Source: Flavobacteriales bacterium CG_4_9_14_3_um_filter_32_8 (GTDB lineage: Bacteria > Bacteroidota > Bacteroidia > Flavobacteriales_E > Vicingaceae). Taken from it: a stretch of 6,296 nucleotides of DNA. The translations under genes and the position numbers were made by a program. This document shows, piece by piece, positions 1 through 5,704 of the stretch (position 1 is the stretch's first letter; the number at the start of each line of letters is the position of its first letter). The notes beneath the pieces were generated by a model, which saw only the letters and a program-made list of their open reading frames with translations, made no database searches and was not told the DNA's origin. The stretch lies in contig PFUQ01000210.1 in assembly GCA_002790175.1 (NCBI GenBank), forward strand, positions 7,777 to 14,072, in the 5' to 3' direction.

Positions 1-20
1 AGAAAACAATATCAAAAGCC

Positions 21-527
21 TTAGAATGCATATCCTAAACTTAATCCAGCCCAAAGTCCGAATTGTTGATTATGTACAGAACATAAAGGAAGTGCCGCTA
101 TTCTGAACATAAAACCATTACCTCTTTCTTTTCTTTGAAAACGATATCCTAACCTTATGGTAGAAGCCGAAAGATCATCCTCTATGGTTAGATTAAAAGT
201 TTGCCCTATTCCTATTTCTAAAAAACTATTTTTTCTACCATATAATAAGTTAAATTCGATAGGAATGGCGGATAAATTTCCTTCATAATTAGGGAAGAAA
301 AATAAACCAGCTCTTACTCCTATATGTAAAGATTCTTTAGTAAAAAATATTCTATCATAATTTATAGAATAGATAAATGCGTTACCACCTAATTCTAAAT
401 ATATTGAATTTTTTGTTCTGATTTCTTTTAAGCTATCCTCTTGACAATAAACAAAATTTACTGTCAAAATCAAACCTAATATAAGTAGTGTTTTTTTCAA
501 ATTGATGATAAAATTGGTGTTAATCAT
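21..527 (-). CDS. Small secreted outer-membrane beta-barrel-like protein, function unknown
   Basis: A 168-residue protein. Residues 1-28 form a signal peptide: N and K residues, then a hydrophobic core at about 13-26, ending in V-Y-C before Q29. Glutamine at +1 is common for signal peptidase I cleavage in Bacteroidota. C28 lacks a proper lipobox, so a lipoprotein is less likely. The mature part has about eight amphipathic strands (roughly 41-48, 51-61, 66-77, 86-96, 101-114, 120-130, 137-146, 156-168) with many aromatics and glycines. It ends in G-Y-A-F, and a terminal phenylalanine is typical of substrates of the BAM outer-membrane insertion machinery. This suggests a small eight-stranded barrel in the outer membrane, but no ligand or partner can be read from the sequence. 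M1 is the only early in-frame ATG; the next Met is at 139. The gene diverges from its right-hand neighbour and seems unrelated to the metabolic genes. The fold call is moderate; the function is unknown. Confidence 0.8.
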   Translation of the reverse strand: MINTNFIINLKKTLLILGLILTVNFVYCQEDSLKEIRTKNSIYLELGGNAFIYSINYDRIFFTKESLHIGVRAGLFFFPNYEGNLSAIPIEFNLLYGRKNSFLEIGIGQTFNLTIEDDLSASTIRLGYRFQRKERGNGFMFRIAALPLCSVHNQQFGLWAGLSLGYAF

Positions 528-638
528 GTAAATTTAATAAAATTATAAGACAAATCTTCTCTGACTTTTAATTTAGCACCTATTTGCTATAATTCTTTAT
601 TTACATTAGTTTTAAGAAATATTTTACTGACTTTAACA
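528..638. promoter_or_regulatory. Divergent intergenic region with only weak promoter candidates
   Basis: This AT-rich gap must contain the starts of both diverging transcripts. On the minus strand, AAGATTTG (complement of 551-558) matches the Bacteroidota -7 box TAnnTTTG at five of six fixed positions. It would leave a leader of about 20 nt, but no TTG lies at the right distance upstream. On the plus strand, TTTG (583-586) and TACATTAG (602-609) resemble the -33 and -7 boxes, but the 15-nt spacer is too short. Promoter positions are therefore inferred mostly from gene layout. I see no terminator, riboswitch or clear operator here. Confidence 0.25.
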
Positions 639-2153
639 ATGGATAAATTACAAGAATTAGTAAACACTTTTTCGGAAGACGACAAAAAAGAATTTCGAAT
701 TTTTATCAATCGGCAAAAGAGCAAAAAACAACGAAAAGATTTAGACCTTTTTGAACTGATTAATCAACAAATTTCTGCAAAAGACATCGAAACAAAGCTG
801 TATAAAACAGCTAATAAAGTCGCCTATCATACCCTTAGAAAAAGATTGCTAAAACACATTGCCGATTTTATTGTATTGAAGCAAATTGACGATGACACCA
901 CCGCAACTTCATCAATAACGGGATTAATTACCTTATCGACTTATCTATTTAAAAACAAAAGTTATGAATTGGCTTGGCGATTTTTACTAAAAGCAGAGCA
1001 AACTGCTTTAGAAAACGAACATTATGAATTGTTAAATACCATTTATCACATCCAATTAGATAAATCTGACACCGAATTTGGGTTAAACATTGAGGCTATT
1101 TATAAAAAATGGGAAGCCAATAAAGCGTTAGTGAATGAAAATGAAACCGCTAATATCGCTTATAACTTTATAAAAAAAGAATTAAACGAAATAAAGATAA
1201 GTGGCGAAGACAAAGACTTGGAAGAAATCATTAATAAACTCCTAAAAAAACACCAGCTAAACGATGTAGTTTTTAAAAGACCACAAATTCTGTACAAAGT
1301 TTTAGACCTTACCCGCAGAGTAATGCTTTCTAAAAAAGATTTTTATTCTTTTGAACCTTATGTCATTAACACTTATAACGAATTAATTGCCAATCATGGT
1401 TTTTCGAAACGAAATCATTTTTACAAAATTAATATCCTTTACATGATTTCGCATATCCTTTATCGTAATCGGAAATTTGAAAAATCTAATTTCTATTTAC
1501 AAGAAATGTTTCAAAACATGAATGAATATCACCAAACCTATTACCAACAGTTTTTCTTAAAATATACCCTACTAAAAGCTGCCAATTTTACCTACCTCCA
1601 TCACAACGAAAAATCGATTGAATTACTTTGTGGGTTAGATGAGCAAACCGTAATAAAATTAACGACTGAAGACCAATTGAACATTAAAATTAATTTATCT
1701 GTTTATTATTTTAATCAAGCTCTTTATAAAGATGCCAATATACTCTTACAAACCCTCAATCATTCAGACAATTGGTTGGAAAAGAAAATGGGAAGAGAGT
1801 GGGTGCTAAAAAAAAACATTATGGAAATATTAATCCAATACGAATTAGAAAACATCGACATTACTTTAAACCGAATACGTTCTTTTGAACGAAATTTTGC
1901 CGATCTACAACAACATAAACTATATAGTAGAGTTTTTCAATATTTGACAATTATTAAAGAAATCATCGATTCTCCTCTTTTATTAAAAGATCAAAAATTT
2001 ATAGAATATATAGAAAACACCTTGGTAAAGATTCCTGTTGAACAAGAAGATTTACAAGCAATCGCTTTTTATTCGTGGTTAAAAGCTAAAATGACCAAAA
2101 GCAACTATTACGATGTATTGTTAAATATTGCCAATACAAGCACCGATAAATAA
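639..2153 (+). CDS. Large all-helical (TPR-like) cytoplasmic protein, function unknown
   Basis: A 504-residue protein without signal peptide or membrane segment, so probably cytoplasmic. Almost the whole length reads as amphipathic helices rich in L, I, K, E, N and Y. Helix pairs resembling degenerate TPR units are seen near 97-140, 264-295 and 351-376. The N-terminal part (1-80) has a short helix, the segment S-E-D-D-K-K-E-F, a basic patch at about 25-33, then L-F-E-L-I and a helical stretch. This layout resembles the start of a widespread Bacteroidota family of helical hypothetical proteins that I recall only by pattern, not by a named domain. There are no catalytic motifs, so a scaffold or protein-binding role is most likely. 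Only 21 bp separate its stop from the diadenylate cyclase start, so the two are probably cotranscribed. An A9 run (1808-1816) lies inside the gene, but the frame stays open. The reading frame is certain; the function is unknown. Confidence 0.85.
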   Translation: MDKLQELVNTFSEDDKKEFRIFINRQKSKKQRKDLDLFELINQQISAKDIETKLYKTANKVAYHTLRKRLLKHIADFIVLKQIDDDTTATSSITGLITLSTYLFKNKSYELAWRFLLKAEQTALENEHYELLNTIYHIQLDKSDTEFGLNIEAIYKKWEANKALVNENETANIAYNFIKKELNEIKISGEDKDLEEIINKLLKKHQLNDVVFKRPQILYKVLDLTRRVMLSKKDFYSFEPYVINTYNELIANHGFSKRNHFYKINILYMISHILYRNRKFEKSNFYLQEMFQNMNEYHQTYYQQFFLKYTLLKAANFTYLHHNEKSIELLCGLDEQTVIKLTTEDQLNIKINLSVYYFNQALYKDANILLQTLNHSDNWLEKKMGREWVLKKNIMEILIQYELENIDITLNRIRSFERNFADLQQHKLYSRVFQYLTIIKEIIDSPLLLKDQKFIEYIENTLVKIPVEQEDLQAIAFYSWLKAKMTKSNYYDVLLNIANTSTDK

Positions 2154-2174
2154 TTAAAATGTTAAATTTGACAG

Positions 2175-2963
2175 ATGCTGCATCACCTACTTTTCATAAC
2201 ATTCCGTTGGTTAGATTTTATTGATATTCTAATGGTGGCTATTATCATGTTTCAACTGTACAAATTAGTAAAAGGAACTGTTGCCATTCGTATTTTTCTT
2301 GGAATTTTAGCTGTTTATCTTTTTTGGAAAATTGTTTCAGCTTTGCAGATGGAATTGCTCAGCGAAATTTTAGGTCAGTTTATTGGTGTTGGTGTTTTAG
2401 CATTAATCATCGTTTTTCAGCAAGAGATTAGAAGGTTTCTGTTAATGATAGGCAATAATAGATTCTTTTCGAATGGAAAAAACGGAAGTTTTCTTCGTTT
2501 ATTAAGCTTTGGAGAGACCAAAAATAAACTAAATATTGCTCAAATTATTATCGCAGTAACTAATTTATCAAAAACTAAAACAGGTGCATTAATTGTGTTA
2601 GATTTAAACTCCGAATTAAAATTCTATACCGCTTCTGGAGAAAAATTAAGTTCAGCAATTTCAGCAGCATTACTAGAATCCATTTTTTTTAAAAATAGTC
2701 CATTGCACGATGGAGGTGTTATCATCGAAAACAACAGAATTACTGCTGCAAGGTGTATTTTACCAGTTTCCGATAATCAAGAATTTCCAGATCACTTTGG
2801 ATTAAGACACAGAGCTGCCGCTGGAATTACAGAAAATTCTCAATCTTTTTCAATTATTATTTCTGAAGAAACAGGGAAAATTTCTACCGCTAAAGCAGGA
2901 AAAATATCCTACAACATTTCTATCGAAGAATTAAACGAAAAGTTAAAAGCTGAAGTAAAATAA
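2175..2963 (+). CDS. dacA: Diadenylate cyclase CdaA (DacA), membrane-bound c-di-AMP synthase
   Basis: Condenses two ATP into cyclic di-AMP, a second messenger tied in other bacteria to potassium and osmotic balance and cell-wall homeostasis. The 262-residue length is normal for CdaA. Three transmembrane helices (about 12-32, 36-53, 65-82) are followed by the family motif F-Q-Q-E-I-R-R-F (81-88) and a cytoplasmic DAC domain (about 118-235). Active-site motifs are visible: the metal-binding motif as D179-G180-G181 within S-P-L-H-D-G-G, then A-A-R-C-I-L-P-V-S (191-199), R211-H212-R213 and S-E-E-T-G (230-234). Characterised enzymes have DGA, so the third residue here is a conservative Ala to Gly change. 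The gene follows the helical-repeat gene by 21 bp and probably shares its transcript. I recall folP commonly preceding this gene in Bacteroidota; it is not directly upstream here. No Shine-Dalgarno is evident; the ATG follows tttgacag. Family assignment is very secure. Confidence 0.96.
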   Translation: MLHHLLFITFRWLDFIDILMVAIIMFQLYKLVKGTVAIRIFLGILAVYLFWKIVSALQMELLSEILGQFIGVGVLALIIVFQQEIRRFLLMIGNNRFFSNGKNGSFLRLLSFGETKNKLNIAQIIIAVTNLSKTKTGALIVLDLNSELKFYTASGEKLSSAISAALLESIFFKNSPLHDGGVIIENNRITAARCILPVSDNQEFPDHFGLRHRAAAGITENSQSFSIIISEETGKISTAKAGKISYNISIEELNEKLKAEVK

Positions 2964-2976
2964 CAAAATTACTAGT

Positions 2977-3000
2977 GTTGTTTAATTCACATTAAACGGC
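2977..3000. promoter_or_regulatory. Perfect inverted repeat inside the candidate paaZ promoter (possible operator)
   Basis: GTTTAAT (2980-2986) and ATTAAAC (2991-2997) are exact reverse complements around the 4-nt centre TCAC. As plus-strand RNA the stem extends to 10 pairs (2977-2986 with 2991-3000) using two G-U pairs. No U-run follows, which argues against an intrinsic terminator for dacA. The palindrome sits between the candidate -33 and -7 boxes, where a dimeric repressor would block RNA polymerase. Phenylacetate clusters are often controlled by a TetR-family repressor, but none is encoded in this window, so the operator role is inference. Confidence 0.45.
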
Positions 3001-3008
3001 TAATTTAG
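2978..3008 (+). promoter_or_regulatory. Candidate Bacteroidota-type promoter for paaZ
   Basis: TTG at 2978-2980, a 20-nt spacer, then TAATTTAG at 3001-3008. This matches the Bacteroidota -33/-7 pattern (TTG, about 17-23 nt, TAnnTTTG) with one mismatch in the -7 box. Transcription would start near 3013-3016, leaving a leader of under 20 nt before the ATG at 3033. The position, between dacA and the first paa gene, is where a new transcription unit is expected. The call rests on motif and spacing only. Confidence 0.5.
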
Positions 3009-3032
3009 AACCCTTATAAATAATATAATTTT

Positions 3033-5105
3033 ATGAAGTTTAAAAGTTACGCACAAGGAAAATGGGTAGAAGGAGAAGGAAATGGAAAACCTTTATTGAA
3101 TGCAATTACTGGTGTTGAAATTGGAACTGCTAGTAGTAAAGGATTAAACTTTGAAGGCATGCTCAATTATGCTAGAACAATTGGTGGACCAGCATTACGG
3201 AAAATGACTTTTCAGGAAAGAGGATTAATGCTAAAAGCTTTGGCACTACACTTAACGAGTCTAAAAAAAATATTTTATGCTTCCAGTGCCCAAACTGGAG
3301 CAACAAAAACTGACAGTTGGATTGATATTGAAGGTGGTATTGGTAATTTATTTGCCAACGCCAGTTTAAGAAGACAATTTGGTGACGAAACTTTTTATGT
3401 GGATGGAGAAATGGCTCCACTTTCTAAAGAAGGAACATTTATCGGGCATCACATCATGGTGCCAAAAAGGGGGGTTGCCATACACATTAACGCTTTTAAC
3501 TTTCCTATTTGGGGAATGCTCGAAAAAATTGCAGTCAACTTTATGGCTGGAGTTCCTGCAATTGTTAAACCAGCTACCATTACTTGTTATTTAACCGAAG
3601 TAATGGTAAGAGAAATTATTGACTCTAAAATATTACCAGAAGGTGCTTTACAACTAATTTGTGGGTCTGCAAATGGAATAATCGACCATGTTACTAGTGA
3701 GGATGTAGTTACCTTTACTGGTTCTGCCTCTACAGGAAAACTCTTAAAAGCTCATCCTCGTTTAATTGAAGAAGCTGTTCCTTTTAATATGGAAGCCGAT
3801 TCTTTAAATTCTTCTATTTTAGGCGAGGATGCTATTCCTGGAACAGAAGAATTCGACCTTTTTATTAAAGAAGCGTTAAGAGAAATGACTGTAAAAGCTG
3901 GACAAAAGTGTACCGCAATTCGGAGAATTATTGTACCAGAAAAATTAGTGGAGGATGTACAAATTGCTTTAGGTCAAAAACTAGCTAAAACAACCATTGG
4001 CGACCCATCAGTTGAAGGCGTTAGAATGGGTTCATTAGCTGGAAACGAACAAGTAAATGAAGTAAAAGAAAAAGTACAACAATTAGCAAAATCACAAGAA
4101 ATTGTTTTTGGGGATTTAGAACATTTTGAGGTTACGGGTGCTGATAAAAATAAAGGGGCTTTCTTTTCTCCTATTCTTTTCTTAAACAAAAACCCTTTTA
4201 AAAATACTGATTGCCACAATATTGAGGCGTTTGGACCAGTATCAACAATTATCCCTTACAAAGATATTAACGAAGCCATCGAATTAGCCAATATGGGTAA
4301 AGGTTCTTTAGTTTGTTCTATCGTTACCAATAATGAAAAAATTGCAAAAGAGTTTGTGATGGGAGCTTCTGCTATGCATGGTAGAATATTAATATTAAAT
4401 GCTGAATGTGCAAAAGAAAGTACTGGACATGGTTCTCCAATGCCATTATTAACTCATGGTGGACCAGGAAGAGCTGGTGGCGGTGAAGAAATGGGTGGAA
4501 AACGTGGTATTTTACATTACCTACAACGAACTGCCATACAAGGTTCTCCAACGATGCTAACCAAAGTGACCAACCAATATCAATATGGAGCAAAGCAAGT
4601 TGAATACGACAAACATATTTTTCAAAAATATTTTGAAGAAATAGAAATTGGTGAAACGGTAATTACCAGAAAACATACGGTGACAGAAGCAGACATTATC
4701 AACTTTGCGAATGTGAGTGGCGACCACTTTTACGCTCACGTTGATGCAACTTCACTGGAAGGAACAATTTTTGAACGAAATGTTGCTCATGGTTATTGGA
4801 TATTATCGAAAGCAGCAGGTTTGTTTGTAGATGGTAAAAAAGGTCCAGTATTATTAAACTACGGAGTTGAAGATTGCCGATTTACAAAACCTGTTTATCC
4901 GGGAATGACTATTGGCGTTCGTTTTACAGCTAAAGAAAAAATTTCACAGGAAAAGAAAGTAGCTACTCCTGAGCATCCACTAAGCAAAGGAGAAGATATT
5001 AAAAAAGGTATTGTTAAATTTTTAGTAGATGTGTATGATGAAACTGGAGAAACGGTAGCTTTAGCAACAATATTAACCATGATAAAATTTAAAAATCAAA
5101 ATTAA
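3033..5105 (+). CDS. paaZ: PaaZ, bifunctional oxepin-CoA hydrolase / 3-oxo-5,6-dehydrosuberyl-CoA semialdehyde dehydrogenase
   Basis: Acts in aerobic phenylacetate degradation: it opens the oxepin-CoA ring by hydrolysis and oxidises the reactive aldehyde product to 3-oxo-5,6-dehydrosuberyl-CoA using NADP+. The 690 residues are close to the 681 of the E. coli enzyme. The N-terminal aldehyde dehydrogenase domain (about 1-520) shows N-A-F-N-F-P-I-W-G (153-161), G-S-A-S-T-G (230-235), general-base E254 in N-M-E-A-D-S-L-N, catalytic C293 in G-Q-K-C-T-A, and F-G-P (400-402). The C-terminal MaoC-like hotdog hydratase domain (about 535-686) carries S-G-D-H-F-Y-A-H, where D564 and H569 have the same spacing as the E. 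coli catalytic pair D561/H566. Both active sites look intact. A loop near 637-658 appears longer than in E. coli. A G6 run (3469-3474) does not break the frame. The gene is preceded by its own candidate promoter with a palindrome and followed 88 bp later by the VOC gene. Single-function relatives lack one of the two domains, so the assignment is strong. Confidence 0.96.
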   Translation: MKFKSYAQGKWVEGEGNGKPLLNAITGVEIGTASSKGLNFEGMLNYARTIGGPALRKMTFQERGLMLKALALHLTSLKKIFYASSAQTGATKTDSWIDIEGGIGNLFANASLRRQFGDETFYVDGEMAPLSKEGTFIGHHIMVPKRGVAIHINAFNFPIWGMLEKIAVNFMAGVPAIVKPATITCYLTEVMVREIIDSKILPEGALQLICGSANGIIDHVTSEDVVTFTGSASTGKLLKAHPRLIEEAVPFNMEADSLNSSILGEDAIPGTEEFDLFIKEALREMTVKAGQKCTAIRRIIVPEKLVEDVQIALGQKLAKTTIGDPSVEGVRMGSLAGNEQVNEVKEKVQQLAKSQEIVFGDLEHFEVTGADKNKGAFFSPILFLNKNPFKNTDCHNIEAFGPVSTIIPYKDINEAIELANMGKGSLVCSIVTNNEKIAKEFVMGASAMHGRILILNAECAKESTGHGSPMPLLTHGGPGRAGGGEEMGGKRGILHYLQRTAIQGSPTMLTKVTNQYQYGAKQVEYDKHIFQKYFEEIEIGETVITRKHTVTEADIINFANVSGDHFYAHVDATSLEGTIFERNVAHGYWILSKAAGLFVDGKKGPVLLNYGVEDCRFTKPVYPGMTIGVRFTAKEKISQEKKVATPEHPLSKGEDIKKGIVKFLVDVYDETGETVALATILTMIKFKNQN

Positions 5106-5193
5106 AAATTCAGTTGAAAGAAAAACAGCAACAGAAAATAAACATTTAACTATAAAAACTTTTTAACTTTCCATTTTATAAACTTTATAAACT
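5106..5193 (+). other. Intergenic leader with a 9-bp tandem duplication next to the VOC start codon
   Basis: An 88-bp A/T-rich gap between paaZ and the VOC gene. The nonamer TTATAAACT occurs twice in perfect tandem (5176-5184 and 5185-5193), the second copy touching the ATG at 5194. No Shine-Dalgarno, hairpin terminator or good TTG/TAnnTTTG promoter pair is visible. Read-through from paaZ is the simplest way the VOC gene is transcribed. The repeat may be a simple slippage duplication; A residues just before the ATG can help translation initiation in Bacteroidota. Confidence 0.4.
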
Positions 5194-5580
5194 ATGCTAA
5201 ATTCACTTACCCCCAACTTAATGGTAAACGATGTAGAAGAAACCATCGAATATTACACTGATTTGCTTGGGTTTACATTGTTAAGAACAGTGCCTGAAAC
5301 AGGAAAATTAGATTGGGCAATGGTTAAAAGAAACGAAGTTGTTATTATGTTTCAATCTGCTAAAAGTTTAAAATCTCATTTGCCTCGATTGAAGGGCGAA
5401 AAACCTGGAGGTGGATTAACATTTTATATTAAAACCGATAAAATAACTGAACTTCATGAAGAACTTTCGGATAATAATGTGGAAATAATTTCAGAATTAG
5501 AAAGTACTTTTTACGATACCATTGAGTTTTCAATCGTAGATGTAAATGGATATATTTTAACGTTTTCTGAGGAAAAATGA
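5194..5580 (+). CDS. VOC superfamily (glyoxalase/bleomycin-resistance fold) protein, substrate unknown
   Basis: A 128-residue protein, the usual size for a two-module VOC domain. Module one (about 5-55) begins L-T-P-N-L-M-V-N-D-V, followed by a helix with Y-Y-T-D-L-L-G-F (20-27), the classic start of this fold. Module two (about 73-126) has G-G-L-T-F-Y-I-K (73-80), a helix at about 83-94, and the closing strands I-E-F-S-I-V-D-V-N-G (110-119) and I-L-T-F-S-E (121-126). E111 and E126 lie where VOC enzymes often carry metal ligands, but N-terminal ligands are not evident, so it may be metal-free. Family members include glyoxalases, dioxygenases, epimerases and drug-binding proteins; the sequence does not choose among them. 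It lies between paaZ and a crotonase-fold gene, so it could deal with a reactive intermediate of phenylacetate breakdown, or simply be a passenger. The fold is secure; the role is unknown. Confidence 0.88.
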   Translation: MLNSLTPNLMVNDVEETIEYYTDLLGFTLLRTVPETGKLDWAMVKRNEVVIMFQSAKSLKSHLPRLKGEKPGGGLTFYIKTDKITELHEELSDNNVEIISELESTFYDTIEFSIVDVNGYILTFSEEK

Positions 5581-5643
5581 AGAAGTCAGAAGTCAGAAGT
5601 CAGAAGTCAGAAGTCGGAAGTCGGAAGACCGAAGTGAGAAGCA
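5581..5643. repeat. Heptanucleotide tandem repeat array (unit AGAAGTC, 9 units)
   Basis: Nine consecutive 7-nt units start at the base after the VOC stop codon. The first five are perfect AGAAGTC (5581-5615). Then come GGAAGTC, GGAAGAC, CGAAGTG and AGAAGCA, decaying towards an A-run (5643-5650). Perfect copies at one end and degenerate copies at the other fit growth by slippage. The plus strand of the unit has no stop codon in any frame. I recall similar heptamers in flavobacterial intergenic regions, but cannot verify that here. The array lies 61 bp before the crotonase gene's ATG. It could tune expression of that gene, act as a recombination site, or be neutral. Confidence 0.95.
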
Positions 5644-5677
5644 AAAAAAATTAGTATGCTTTGCGATTTTACAAGCG

Positions 5678-5694
5678 ACTAGAAACTAGAAACA
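5678..5694. repeat. Second short heptamer repeat (ACTAGAA, about 2.4 units)
   Basis: ACTAGAA at 5678-5684 and again at 5685-5691, followed by AC. The period is 7, as in the larger array upstream, and the units share the core AGAA, but the phase is shifted. It lies 10 bp before the ATG of the crotonase gene. The stretch between the two repeats (5644-5677) holds an A-run and no recognisable promoter or terminator. Confidence 0.7.
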
Positions 5695-5704
5695 AATTAG
5701 CAAA

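Noticed and set aside
1808..1816. A9 run inside the helical-repeat gene as a programmed slippage site
   Set aside because: The zero frame continues open for over 300 nt to the natural stop, and such runs are expected in an AT-rich genome. No overlapping alternate frame of note was seen.
2977..3000. Hairpin as an intrinsic terminator for dacA
   Set aside because: The stem is AT-rich with two G-U pairs, and no U-tract follows it. Its place within promoter boxes fits an operator better, though a weak termination role is not excluded.
3172..3420. Open frames opposite to or out of frame with paaZ (also 3379-3594, 3974-4219, 4372-4593, 4557-4739, 4895-5080)
   Set aside because: They overlap a complete, well-conserved paaZ, show no domain motifs and have compositions typical of shadow frames.
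3469..3474. G6 run in paaZ as a phase-variation tract
   Set aside because: It is short and lies in a metabolic enzyme with an intact frame; nothing suggests contingency switching.
5153..5165. TAAAAACTTTTTA palindrome upstream of the VOC gene as an operator or terminator
   Set aside because: It is a pure A/T run with a single central base, cannot form a useful hairpin and is likely by chance in this composition.
5581..5694. CRISPR-like or mobile-element end in the repeat region
   Set aside because: Units are only 7 bp with no spacers, and there are no terminal inverted repeats, transposase or target-site duplication.
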